DNA of 64,000 bases, from NCBI RefSeq assembly GCF_050633425.1, contig NZ_JBOEGM010000013.1:62001-126000 (forward strand), written 5' to 3'. The position numbers and the translations under genes are program-made. Below are positions 1 through 8,133 of this stretch, one piece after another. Under the pieces are notes generated by a model, which was not told the origin of the DNA, did no database searches, and saw only the letters and a program-made list of their open reading frames with translations. Position 1 is the stretch's first letter, and each line of letters starts with the position of its first letter. The stretch is from Pelagimonas sp050633425 (GTDB lineage: Bacteria > Pseudomonadota > Alphaproteobacteria > Rhodobacterales > Rhodobacteraceae).

Positions 1-1113
1 GGACTTGAACTTAGCCATAAATGACCGATCAATTCGGTTCTTCAGTCGCCACACGTATGTGCCTTGAAACGAAAAACCAAATCTATCTCCGATCGCGGTT
101 TTCCCACCTAAGGACACAAGTTTTAGATAATCCTTTTGGGGAGAATAAGACCGCATTGGGCTTGTTTCAGTTAAGCGCGCCCGTAGGTTTGGAAATAGGA
201 CATTCGCCTGGCGAACCGCAAATACACCTGCTTTCGGTCTCGGAGAGTTCGTCATATGCGCACAATCTCCGGCAGCAAAAACCGAAGGGTCTGAGCTTTG
301 TAAGTGTTCAGAAACTTTAATGAATCCATCGTGGAGCTCCAGCCCGGTTTGGGTGAGCCAGTTTTGCGGGTTCGCGCCTGCTGCACCACAAACAAAGTCG
401 GCTGACAGAAAATCACCACTAACCATCCGCAAACCGTCTGCTGTGACTTCAGAAATTTCCACCTTTTCAAGAAGGTCAATTTTATTGCCCTGCAGTGCTG
501 ACAAAATGCGTTTGCGCGTACCGGCCCGAATGGCACTTAAGGCGGTCCCACTGTCCAGAATTGAAATGCAGTAGTCGCGGCTTCGTGACCTCAGTGCATG
601 GGCAAAGGCGAGCGCGATTTCCGATCCCGCGACCCCTCCGCCTATTATTGCAACTCGGGCAGGTCCTTTTTGTTTCAGAAACCTTTCCCACTTACGAGAA
701 AACACATCTAGAGGTTTTGCCGGCACTCCAAACTCCGAAAAACCTTTCAGATTCGGCATTTTGGTTGTTATGCCGACGTTGATCGAAGCTATATCAAACG
801 AGATGTCCGGGCGGCCCTGTATTGATACGGTGCGATTGTCTAAGTCAATGTTTTGGACTGATCCAATGACAATGCGAGCTCCGGCAAAACGCGCCAGTTT
901 GACAAGGTCGATGTCCAGATCGCGACGTTCATAGTGACCGGCAAGAAAGCCGGGCAACATCCCGCTATATGGTGCCGTAGGACACGAATTAATGAGTGTC
1001 ACCCTCGCTCCTGGCAACCGCTTCATTCCCCATTCTCGCAGAACCAGAGCGTGCGTGTGCCCACCACCGACCAGCACCAGATCCCGCGAGAGCGACAATG
1101 GCTTAGAATTCAT
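1..1113 (-). CDS. selD: FAD/NAD(P)-dependent oxidoreductase, N-terminal part of a probable SelD fusion (runs off the left edge)
   Basis: The reading frame opens at the ATG at 1113-1111 and stays open for 371 codons to the window edge, so the C-terminus is missing. The start LVLVGGGHTHALVLR is a dinucleotide-binding loop typical of the NADH dehydrogenase-like domain found N-terminal to selenide-water dikinase SelD. A second Rossmann motif, VAIIGGGVAGSEIA, lies near residue 150, and the FAD-binding FAAGDCAHM signature lies near residue 285. In Rhodobacteraceae this domain is normally fused to SelD, which makes selenophosphate for selenocysteine and selenouridine. The SelD part is not in the window, so the fusion is inferred. 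It lies 93 bp downstream of cheD on the same strand. The frame is intact; no frameshift is seen. Confidence 0.75.
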   Translation of the reverse strand, partial: MNSKPLSLSRDLVLVGGGHTHALVLREWGMKRLPGARVTLINSCPTAPYSGMLPGFLAGHYERRDLDIDLVKLARFAGARIVIGSVQNIDLDNRTVSIQGRPDISFDIASINVGITTKMPNLKGFSEFGVPAKPLDVFSRKWERFLKQKGPARVAIIGGGVAGSEIALAFAHALRSRSRDYCISILDSGTALSAIRAGTRKRILSALQGNKIDLLEKVEISEVTADGLRMVSGDFLSADFVCGAAGANPQNWLTQTGLELHDGFIKVSEHLQSSDPSVFAAGDCAHMTNSPRPKAGVFAVRQANVLFPNLRARLTETSPMRSYSPQKDYLKLVSLGGKTAIGDRFGFSFQGTYVWRLKNRIDRSFMAKFKS

Positions 1114-1206
1114 CTCGGTCTCCCTACAGAAACCGAGTAGCACGTCTTCCTGTCAAAAACTATTGAGGAGTTGCGGAAGAGTTGCCAAACGCAATGCTCG
1201 CAGTTT

Positions 1207-1740
1207 CTAGAAAAGAGTGATGTCGTCTGTTGGCGTCTTCGGCAGGGCGGCAGGTTTTGGTGCTTCAACTGGGGCCGCATCACTGCTCACCAAGAGCTGT
1301 TTTACTTTTCCGCTTGTCGGCCAAAAACGAATACGCCTAGCCTGAGTGCCTCCGGTGCTCTCTGCCAGACAAGGTATGCCCTCATCCGATAAAAATTGAC
1401 GCGCAAACTCGGCGTTTGAGCCTCCAATGTCCCGCAATGTGCCTATCATATTGCCGCCCCCAAACACCTTTGCTTGCAACTGACCTCGCTCGGCACCTTG
1501 TTTCAAAAGACCGTTGATCAAAAGTTCCATTGCATACGCACCGTATCGAACGTTCTCTCCGCCGACGCCTTCTCGGTTGGGAAGCAGAAAGTGATTCATT
1601 CCGCCGATTCCTCGAACCGTGTCAGACAGGCAAACGGCGATACAAGAGCCAAGAACAGTTGTCAAAACAGCTTCGGCATCGTCCGAAATGATATAATCGC
1701 CTTGGATTACATTGACTAGCTTTTCGCGATGAAAGCTCAT
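1207..1740 (-). CDS. cheD: Chemoreceptor glutamine deamidase CheD
   Basis: CheD deamidates specific glutamines of methyl-accepting chemotaxis proteins, helping receptor adaptation in the cytoplasm. The 177-residue protein shows the family core: TVLGSCIAVCLSD with the catalytic Cys at about 33, the catalytic His at about 50 (GGMNHFLLP), and a Thr just before the LGSC motif. Its start overlaps the cheB stop by 4 nt (ATGA at 1740-1737), so the two are probably translationally coupled. It is the last chemotaxis gene of the operon. The C-terminal tail after about residue 150 is rich in Ala and Pro and is probably not part of the fold. Confidence 0.93.
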   Translation of the reverse strand: MSFHREKLVNVIQGDYIISDDAEAVLTTVLGSCIAVCLSDTVRGIGGMNHFLLPNREGVGGENVRYGAYAMELLINGLLKQGAERGQLQAKVFGGGNMIGTLRDIGGSNAEFARQFLSDEGIPCLAESTGGTQARRIRFWPTSGKVKQLLVSSDAAPVEAPKPAALPKTPTDDITLF

Positions 1741-2855
1741 GAATGCACCTTTCTCAGCTGGTTCCCGTGCCTGTTTGGCCCCTTGAGAAGCGCAGGACCA
1801 ATTTCCTCTAGAGAAAGGACTTGTTGCGCTGCTCCGTTTTCTACGGCTGCTCGCGGCATACCATAAACTACGCTGCTTGCTTCGTCTTGAGCGAATGTCG
1901 TTGCACCAGCTGATCTTAAAGCCAAAAGCCCTTCAGCTCCATCTTTGCCCATCCCCGTTAGAATGGCTGCAGTCACCTTATGTGCTTGGCCAATCGCCGA
2001 CTGAAATAACATGTCAACCGAAGGAAGATGTCCCGAGACTTGACTTCCTTTCTTGAGGGTTGCCGTCAAGCAGGTTGCGTCCTTTAGAACAAGGTGCGAT
2101 TTGTTTCCGGCTCCAATTAAAATGTTACCGCGTTTTAGGAGACTTTCGCCCTCTACTAATGAAATTTCAGGGGCGCATTGCCTATTGAGTAGTCCTGCTA
2201 AGCTAACGCCAAAGCCGGCCCCGGTGTGTTGAACTATGAGAGTCGGTGGACAATCGGCAGGAAACGTGGACAGTACTTTCAAAAGTGCATCAACACCTCC
2301 TGTACTTGCACCAATTAAGATCAGGGAGTCAAATTTTGTATCTTCTTTCGGGGTGGATATGGAAGAAAATTTTCGTCCGGCATCGAGATTGGAAACTGAA
2401 TTTGAGAATATTTTTTTTGAAATTGTAGGAGAAACGTTTTTGGAAGTCAGGCGACTTTTTTGCGCAGAATTCAGTCTTTGAGGGCCCGAGCGTGTCAGAC
2501 TACGTAGCTGGCCCTCAATGACTTTCGCACTAGCATTACCCGGCACGGAAAAAAGGTCAGATCCAGGATCAGTGTTTACAGGTGAACGGTGGGATTTATT
2601 AGGTGCAGTAAGAACAAGCCAACGTACGTCCAGAGCTGAGAACAAGGCGCGCATCACTTCGAACTCAGGCAATTGCGCCAAAGAATCTGAAATCAAAACA
2701 GCTGTGGGCAAGCGAGCTTCCACCTGATTATAGGTGTTCATTAAATCACCTGTTCGCGCAATGACAACGAAGTCAGGAATCGCGTCAACCAGCGCTGATA
2801 TATTATTGCGTTGCGTAGTGTTTGCAGTTGCAACTATGATTGATTTTCCTGCCAC
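1737..2855 (-). CDS. cheB: Chemotaxis methylesterase CheB with a degenerate receiver domain
   Basis: CheB removes methyl groups from chemoreceptor glutamates. The C-terminal esterase domain is complete: Ser184 in LIGASTGG, His210 in IVQH and Asp305 in GMGKDGAE. The N-terminal region (about 1-90) aligns with a receiver but lacks the acidic pair (SIIVATANT where DD is expected) and the phospho-acceptor Asp (PTAVLISDS where a D after TL is expected). A long low-complexity linker, about 95-175, joins the halves. I chose the GTG at 2855-2853, which follows a GGGAG ribosome site, giving 372 residues. An upstream ATG at 2981 would add 42 residues unlike any CheB and overlap the previous gene. Activity control by phosphorylation is probably lost. 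Confidence 0.9.
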   Translation of the reverse strand: MAGKSIIVATANTTQRNNISALVDAIPDFVVIARTGDLMNTYNQVEARLPTAVLISDSLAQLPEFEVMRALFSALDVRWLVLTAPNKSHRSPVNTDPGSDLFSVPGNASAKVIEGQLRSLTRSGPQRLNSAQKSRLTSKNVSPTISKKIFSNSVSNLDAGRKFSSISTPKEDTKFDSLILIGASTGGVDALLKVLSTFPADCPPTLIVQHTGAGFGVSLAGLLNRQCAPEISLVEGESLLKRGNILIGAGNKSHLVLKDATCLTATLKKGSQVSGHLPSVDMLFQSAIGQAHKVTAAILTGMGKDGAEGLLALRSAGATTFAQDEASSVVYGMPRAAVENGAAQQVLSLEEIGPALLKGPNRHGNQLRKVHS

Positions 2856-2940
2856 AAAAGGACTCCCGGACTCGCGTTGATAAAAATACCTGGTTAGACT
2901 GTAAACTCGGATAATCGCCTGTTGTGGACGATTTTTGAAT

Positions 2941-3300
2941 CTAGAACAATTCAGGTTGACCGGGAAGGCCAGACTGAGCAACCTTTCCCTTTAGGCGTGC
3001 GGCCATTTCCCTAAGCGGAACGACTTTAACTGCATCATCGACAAGAACTTCACCTTCCAAGTTGACTAGGTTGGATAGTTTGTCCAAGTAGTCGGCCAAT
3101 GCGCCTACGGATTGTTGTAAAACATCCAACTCCTGCAACATTCCTATTGTTTGCCCGCTTGGCACACTTTCTGATTCCAAAAAAACTGCTTCTAATCCGT
3201 GCTCAACACGTTCTAACCTTTCGCGAAGCGCGTTCAGCTCATTTGCCACTCTACTTGTAGCTATTTGTATCGGCAGCCGGTATTCCGAGACCACTTTCAT
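2941..3300 (-). CDS. Small coiled-coil protein of the chemotaxis operon with a DxxxQ motif (CheZ/CheT-like candidate)
   Basis: The function is not established. The 119-residue protein is almost all predicted helix, with charged heptads at about 15-45 (ELNALRERLERVE) and a second helix at about 53-80. Within that helix, ELDVLQQSV carries Asp59 and Gln63, the D-x-x-x-Q spacing used by CheZ-type phosphatases to dephosphorylate CheY-P. The C-terminus ends in acidic-hydrophobic residues (PELF), which recalls, but does not prove, a CheY-docking tail. The start at 3300 is chosen because it gives an ATGA overlap with the upstream cheY stop. It lies between cheY and cheB, where a signal-termination factor would fit. 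An unrelated scaffold role is equally possible. Confidence 0.7.
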   Translation of the reverse strand: MKVVSEYRLPIQIATSRVANELNALRERLERVEHGLEAVFLESESVPSGQTIGMLQELDVLQQSVGALADYLDKLSNLVNLEGEVLVDDAVKVVPLREMAARLKGKVAQSGLPGQPELF

Positions 3301-3683
3301 AGACGGCCCACAACACTTTCGATGCACTGCTTCATGGATGCCGCCGTAAATGGTTTTTTAATCATGTTGTTTAGGCCAAGGCGCTTGGCTTCATTTACAA
3401 TTTCCGGAGTCGGCCTGCCGGTTACAAGTATAAATCCAATTTTTTGCGTTGGCGGGTGCGTTCGAACTGCCTTTAGTAAACCAAGACCATCAAGCCCCGG
3501 CATATTATAATCGGATAACACTAAATGAACCGGGCTAGTAGTTAGCCTATCCAAGGCTTGACGTCCATCGTTTTCAGTGACGTAGTTCTTTACGCCAATG
3601 TCATCTAGCGCCTGGGTGATGAGACCACGGCTTGTGGCCATGTCATCTACAACCATAACCCTAAGAGATTCCTTTAAACCCAT
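3297..3683 (-). CDS. cheY: Chemotaxis response regulator CheY (single receiver domain)
   Basis: This 128-residue stand-alone receiver has all key residues: Asp13-Asp14 for Mg binding, phospho-acceptor Asp58 (LVLSDYNMPGLDG), Thr88 (ILVTGR) and Lys110 (IKKPF). It has no output domain, so it should act by binding the flagellar switch or by serving as a phosphate sink. It overlaps cheR upstream by 1 nt (TAATG) and the downstream coiled-coil gene by 4 nt. A second receiver protein of similar size lies before cheA in the same operon. Which one controls the motor cannot be told from sequence. Confidence 0.92.
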   Translation of the reverse strand: MGLKESLRVMVVDDMATSRGLITQALDDIGVKNYVTENDGRQALDRLTTSPVHLVLSDYNMPGLDGLGLLKAVRTHPPTQKIGFILVTGRPTPEIVNEAKRLGLNNMIKKPFTAASMKQCIESVVGRL

Positions 3684-4570
3684 TATTCTCTCCTATTCTT
3701 GCAGTCTTCTGCAGAATTGCTGACCTTGCGATAACTAGTAATTCCAATACCCTCTAGCTGGCGGGTTGCTGATCCAGTTACGCGCTCCGAGTGCCCAATA
3801 AAAAGTACACCGTTCGAGGTTAAGTGGTTGCAAAATTTTTGCCAAAGTTTTTGCTGTGTTTCCTGATCAAAATATATCGCCACATTTCTGCAAAAAATTG
3901 CATCAAACGATCCACTGAATGGCCATTCGGATACAAGATTTAATTCGTTAAATGTTATCAGTTTTTTCAAGTTTGAAGAAACCTCAAAGGAGTTTTTTTC
4001 GGCGATTTTGTTGATCCATTTTGAGCGGAAATCTGGAGAGATACCATCAATTTCTTCTGCTGTGTATCTGCCGATCCGTGCCCTCTCTATAATCTTCGGG
4101 TCGATGTCTGTTGCCAAAATACGAACGTCATATTCTTTTGCCTCTGGGAATGCTTTGAGTAATGTCATTGCAAGTGAATATGGTTCGGGGCCAGCTGAGC
4201 AACCGGCAGACCAAAGTCGAACTCGCCTTCCATTTTTCGCATTTTCTATAATGTCTGGAATTATTTCTTCTTCCAGTGTTTTGAAATGATGTATTTCACG
4301 AAAAAAGCTCGTGACGTTTGTTGTCAATGCTGAGATCAGTTCAAATTTTTCATTTTCTTCTCCCGGCTTCACTAGCAGTGAAATGTATTCTGGAAAGCTG
4401 AAAACTCCTCGGGCCTTAAGACGCTTTGAGAGCCGAGAGTATACCAGTGGTTTTTTGCTCTCTGCTAAGTTAAGACCAAACTGTAATTTCGCCAAGTTAG
4501 CAAGAGATCTAAAATCATCGTCGCTAAATGGAATTTCACCTTGTTTTATTTCTGGCGGCGAAAAATTCAT
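3683..4570 (-). CDS. cheR: Chemotaxis protein methyltransferase CheR
   Basis: CheR methylates chemoreceptor glutamates using S-adenosylmethionine. The 295-residue protein has the helical N-terminal domain (about 15-75) and the SAM-binding domain with RLWSAGCSAGPEPYSLAM near 118-135. The usual GCSTGEEPYS loop is therefore slightly altered (A for T, P for E). ILATDID, FDAIFCRNVAIYF and VLFIGHSERV further mark the family. It starts with an ATGA overlap on cheW and ends in a TAATG overlap with cheY. This stretch is AT-richer than most of the window. Confidence 0.95.
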   Translation of the reverse strand: MNFSPPEIKQGEIPFSDDDFRSLANLAKLQFGLNLAESKKPLVYSRLSKRLKARGVFSFPEYISLLVKPGEENEKFELISALTTNVTSFFREIHHFKTLEEEIIPDIIENAKNGRRVRLWSAGCSAGPEPYSLAMTLLKAFPEAKEYDVRILATDIDPKIIERARIGRYTAEEIDGISPDFRSKWINKIAEKNSFEVSSNLKKLITFNELNLVSEWPFSGSFDAIFCRNVAIYFDQETQQKLWQKFCNHLTSNGVLFIGHSERVTGSATRQLEGIGITSYRKVSNSAEDCKNRRE

Positions 4571-5034
4571 TGACTTGCACCGGTGTCTGTTTCTAGGACG
4601 GCGTCCAAATTTACGACACGAACCATCGTATCATTAACTGAAATCATTCCGCGAATACTGTGCTTAGTCGCCTCAGACTTTATATCTGGTGTCTCTTGTA
4701 TCGCGCTTTTCTCAACAGATAAAATCTCGGAAACAGACTCAACAAGTAGACCAATCGTTGTGCCGTTTACGGCCGCGACAATTACAACATTTCGTTCGTT
4801 TCCTGGAGTTGACCCTAGACCAAACCTTGCTGACAAGTCGAATATGGGAATAACAGCGCCTCGCAGATTCATTACTCCTAGTACATCGTCCGGAGTATGC
4901 GGCAGTGCAGTTACTGGAGTCCATCTGCGGATTTCTCGAATCTGAGTGATCTCCAGACAGTAGTTTTGTCCACCGGCTGAAAATGTGATGAATTCAAATT
5001 GTGTATCTGCAAGTATTTCAGCAGTCTCAGGCAT
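4567..5034 (-). CDS. cheW: Chemotaxis coupling protein CheW
   Basis: CheW links chemoreceptors to the CheA kinase in the polar signalling array. The 155-residue protein is a single CheW-like beta-barrel domain: FITFSAGGQNYCLEI, then IREIRRWTPVTALPHTPDDVLGV, then a MNLRGAVIPIFDL strand pair. I chose the ATG at 5034, which has a GGAG ribosome site and overlaps the end of cheA by 8 nt. An ATG at 5064 would add ten residues that only overlap cheA. It is co-transcribed with cheA and cheR. Confidence 0.93.
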   Translation of the reverse strand: MPETAEILADTQFEFITFSAGGQNYCLEITQIREIRRWTPVTALPHTPDDVLGVMNLRGAVIPIFDLSARFGLGSTPGNERNVVIVAAVNGTTIGLLVESVSEILSVEKSAIQETPDIKSEATKHSIRGMISVNDTMVRVVNLDAVLETDTGASQ

Positions 5035-7252
5035 GACGGAGCTCCATTCTGGTGTTTTGAGCAAACGGGTCTAGTGGGTTGGAGTGGGCGAGTTTTATTA
5101 GTTCCTCGGGGTCCAAGATGAGTGCTATTTTCCCGTCACCTAGAATTGTGGCAGCCGAAACCCCAGGAATTGCGGTGTAGTTACTTTCAAGGCTCTTAAT
5201 TACAACTTGTCGTTGATCATGTATTGCGGCTACTCTCATTGCTGTTAAGTCTTGAGACTCCGTTGCAACCAAAAGAAGTATTCCGTTTGTTTCTAAAGAT
5301 TTTTCTTCCTGTAGCCCAAGGCTATGAGCGACATCGACGATAGGAACATACGATCCTCGTACGCTTACTACTTGGCTGTCGGTTCCAACAATGTGAATAT
5401 CTTTTGAGTTAGGCCGTATTGTTTCTAATATAGAGGAAATCGGTATAACCATAGTTTGGTTGCCCACCGAAATTACAAAACCATCCATTACTGCAAGTGT
5501 TAACGGTAGCACAATTGTAAAGGTTGTACCTTTTCCTGGAGCTGATGAGATCGACACTCGGCCGCCCAATGCCTGTACAGCATTTTTGACAACATCCATT
5601 CCAACACCGCGACCGGACAAATTTGAAACTTGGCCTGCAGTCGAAAATCCGGGTAGAAACAATAAATTGTCAATCTCCGGTTCTGACAGCTCAACTTCCG
5701 GTGCAACGAGATTCTTTTCGATGGCCTTGGCGAGAATGCGTTCTCTGTTCAAGCCTGCCCCATCGTCGGAAATCTCAATAAACACACTTCCAGATCTATG
5801 GGCTGCTGATAAGCGAATTGTTCCCACTGGGTCTTTTCCAGCGGCTTCTCTAGTTTCGGCAGTTTCCAACCCATGATCGACGGCATTTCGGATCATGTGT
5901 GTCAGCGGATCTGCCAACCTTTCAATCACTGTTTTATCCACTTCAGTGGAATCACCAACAGTTACAAGTTTGGCCTTTTTATGAGTGGCATCGGATGCTT
6001 CTCGCACAATACGCGACATCCGTTGGAACAGTGGCTTCACCGGCTGAGCACGGATCGCCATTACACCCTCTTGAATGTCACGGGCCAACAGTTTGTAGGC
6101 CTCAAGTTCGTTTGTTAAGTGTGCAACTGTCGGAAGGTCTAGTTCCTCTATGCGTTGCGAAATCATGGCTTGATTGATGATTAATTCACCGACTGTATTG
6201 ATGAGACGATCGACTCGATCCAAGTCTACGCGCAAGGTCGGTTTTGGTCCGCGGGATTCTTTAGGCGCTGCCGCGTTCGATACTGCAGGAGCAGGTGTAG
6301 GAACGTTTTTACCGGGAACGGGTATTTCCGGTTTCGCAGCGGGCGTGTCGACTGAAGTCGTCGCATTTGGTTGCGAGTCTTCTTGTACTGTAGCTACAGG
6401 TTCAGCTAATTGAACCGGATCGGGCTCAGTAACAGTCTCCACGGGCAGCGCCTTAGGCTTTGGGGCTGATTGGGCTTCGCTATTCATTGAAATTTGAAGC
6501 TCGCATAAACCTTCCACAAACTCGAATACGTCGTGCAGTGTCGTTTCACTTTCACTTGTCACCAACGTCATGTTCCACGCGATGACGGCGTCGTTTGGAT
6601 CGAAGGAGTCGAAGTTTGGCAGTTTTGAAAGGTCGGCTTCCACTGACAAAGTGCCCAGTTCTGCCAGCGCATCGAACAAGAGAAGCGGTTCATGCCCGTT
6701 TTCGTAAAGAGAACGCTCAGGTTTGAAATGGATATCAAAAACACTTTCTGAGGGAGCTTGCTCTTCCTCAGAGGGTTCTATATCCATCGGGATGTCGGGC
6801 AATTCGATTGCGGCTGGACCGTCAAAGTCTAGAGTAACTGCCGCAAAATCAAACTCTTCCGCTGCAGCTTTCGGGTCGAGGTAGCCTTCAAGCTCCTTTA
6901 CGATTCCGCTTTCAGCTGTCGGGTCGAGATCAGATTCATCACGTGCTGAGGCAACTAAGTCGGAAAGTTGATCACCCGAGCGGTGAAACAACGCCATTAG
7001 TTTCTCATCGACGCTAATTTCGCGGTCACGGACCCTGTCCATAACGGTTTCAAAAGTATGAGCAAAATTGACCAGGCGATCTAGGGCGAAGGCACCTGCG
7101 CCGCCCTTGATCGAATGCACAGAGCGGAAAACCGCATTGATGACTTCCATGTCATCACTAGCCTCTTCCATTTGGGAGAGACCTTCGACAAGAGCTTCTA
7201 GCAGCTCTTCGCATTCCTCAAAGAATGTATCGCGAATGGAATTCATGGACAT
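5027..7252 (-). CDS. cheA: Chemotaxis histidine kinase CheA
   Basis: CheA is the central kinase that passes phosphate to CheY, and usually to CheB. The 741 residues run through an Hpt domain with phospho-His46 (SVHSIKGGAG), an acidic variable region, and a Pro/Ala/Thr-rich linker (about 275-340). Next come the dimerisation helices (RVDRLINTVGELIINQAMI), the ATPase core with N-box MIRNAVDHGLE and G-box GRGVGMDVV, and a CheW-like domain to the C-terminus. It overlaps the preceding receiver gene (TAATG at 7254-7250) and cheW. Because the CheB receiver in this operon is degenerate, the two CheY proteins are its only visible full acceptors. Confidence 0.96.
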   Translation of the reverse strand: MSMNSIRDTFFEECEELLEALVEGLSQMEEASDDMEVINAVFRSVHSIKGGAGAFALDRLVNFAHTFETVMDRVRDREISVDEKLMALFHRSGDQLSDLVASARDESDLDPTAESGIVKELEGYLDPKAAAEEFDFAAVTLDFDGPAAIELPDIPMDIEPSEEEQAPSESVFDIHFKPERSLYENGHEPLLLFDALAELGTLSVEADLSKLPNFDSFDPNDAVIAWNMTLVTSESETTLHDVFEFVEGLCELQISMNSEAQSAPKPKALPVETVTEPDPVQLAEPVATVQEDSQPNATTSVDTPAAKPEIPVPGKNVPTPAPAVSNAAAPKESRGPKPTLRVDLDRVDRLINTVGELIINQAMISQRIEELDLPTVAHLTNELEAYKLLARDIQEGVMAIRAQPVKPLFQRMSRIVREASDATHKKAKLVTVGDSTEVDKTVIERLADPLTHMIRNAVDHGLETAETREAAGKDPVGTIRLSAAHRSGSVFIEISDDGAGLNRERILAKAIEKNLVAPEVELSEPEIDNLLFLPGFSTAGQVSNLSGRGVGMDVVKNAVQALGGRVSISSAPGKGTTFTIVLPLTLAVMDGFVISVGNQTMVIPISSILETIRPNSKDIHIVGTDSQVVSVRGSYVPIVDVAHSLGLQEEKSLETNGILLLVATESQDLTAMRVAAIHDQRQVVIKSLESNYTAIPGVSAATILGDGKIALILDPEELIKLAHSNPLDPFAQNTRMELRHA

Positions 7253-7626
7253 TAGCTTGTGTGTCCTGTTAGCCGCCGCAAAACAGACACCAGTGACGTG
7301 TCGTCAAATGGCTTAACAATCCAACCGGTAGCGCCAGCACCACGGGCCCGGGATTTCAAGTCATCCGAACTCTCAGTCGTCAGAACCAAAATGGGTACAT
7401 TTGTGCGATTTGGCCCGCTACGCAAACTGTCAATCACGCCAAACCCATCCATTTTGGGCATATTAATATCGGTAATCACGACATCTGGATCAACATCCGG
7501 GAAGACTTCGACACCTTCCTGCCCATCGCAGGCCGAATGAAATTCAAACCCAGCGCCTTCGAGCGATACGCGCAGCAGGTTACGGATGGTGCGCGAGTCA
7601 TCTATCGCCAACACTTTGGTGGTCAT
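7252..7626 (-). CDS. CheY-like response regulator (second receiver protein)
   Basis: This is a single receiver domain of 124 residues. It has the Asp9-Asp10 pair (VLAIDDSRTIR), phospho-acceptor Asp53 (VVITDINMPKMDG), Thr83 (LVLTTESS) and Lys105 (IVKPFDD). The start at 7626 gives a 4-nt overlap with the STAS gene upstream. A much longer open frame upstream of this ATG is the STAS region read in another frame. It is the first phosphorylatable protein of the operon and most resembles CheY proteins encoded directly before cheA. Confidence 0.9.
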   Translation of the reverse strand: MTTKVLAIDDSRTIRNLLRVSLEGAGFEFHSACDGQEGVEVFPDVDPDVVITDINMPKMDGFGVIDSLRSGPNRTNVPILVLTTESSDDLKSRARGAGATGWIVKPFDDTSLVSVLRRLTGHTS

Positions 7627-7907
7627 TGCGGATTCTCCTTGTCGAAATAGGCGGAGTCTAGTCCCAGTCGTTCGAGCCCCTCTCGAAATGACGGGGACAT
7701 ATCTGTAACCTTGAAGTCGGCTCCGTCGACGAGCCATTGTTGTTCTGCGACCAACAATAGTTGCAGCCGGTGTGAATCGAGCCGCCGCACATCGCGTGCA
7801 GAGACGGTCACCGGGTTGCTCCGCGCACTGAGGAGGAACGGGACAAGAGGGTCTTCTCCCGATCGGGCACGAGCGGTTCCCAAGGCATGGAAATGGATAT
7901 CTGACAT
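7623..7907 (-). CDS. Small STAS-domain protein heading the chemotaxis operon
   Basis: The 94-residue protein looks like a STAS-type domain: a strand with VTVSARDVRRLDSHRLQLLLVA, where Asp-Ser occupies the conserved switch loop, followed by FKVTDMSPSFREGLERLGL. STAS proteins of this kind often lead che operons in alphaproteobacteria, and their role is unclear. I chose the ATG at 7907, preceded by AGGGAAG, because upstream codons look non-coding. It overlaps the next gene by ATGA. The 160 bp upstream (7908-8069) must hold the operon promoter, but I could not pick out convincing -35 and -10 boxes. Confidence 0.7.
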   Translation of the reverse strand: MSDIHFHALGTARARSGEDPLVPFLLSARSNPVTVSARDVRRLDSHRLQLLLVAEQQWLVDGADFKVTDMSPSFREGLERLGLDSAYFDKENPQ

Positions 7908-8069
7908 TGTGATACTGCTTCCCTTTCGGCACCAATTGCGCCGATAGGACGGCACGTCTGATGACACTAAGGAATAAGCACCCTGTCTTAACAAAGGGTT
8001 CCGCTTTGCGATGTTCTGTTCAATTGGAACGATGTCGCCAAGAAAGTGAAAAAAATCAAATAAAACAAG

Positions 8070-8099
8070 GCCGGGCCGGTCAAAATAGACCGGCCCGGC
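8070..8099 (-). terminator. Rho-independent terminator after the beta-oxidation operon
   Basis: A perfect 12-bp GC-rich stem (GCCGGGCCGGTC with GACCGGCCCGGC) closes a 6-nt loop. On the minus strand it is followed by a T-rich tract (CTTGTTTTATTTGATTTTTTT). It lies 34 bp past the stop of the FadB-type gene and also insulates the chemotaxis operon. Confidence 0.9.
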
Positions 8100-8133
8100 G
8101 TCAAATCTTATGCCGAAGTTGGCAATTTTTTAT

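Noticed and set aside
252..691. Possible frameshift in the SelD-type oxidoreductase
   Set aside because: I read the minus strand codon by codon from 1113 to 1 and found no stop or shift; short overlapping frames there are shadows.
2856..2981. N-terminal extension of CheB to an ATG at 2981
   Set aside because: The extra 42 residues are unlike CheB and overlap the coiled-coil gene; the GTG at 2855 has a ribosome site.
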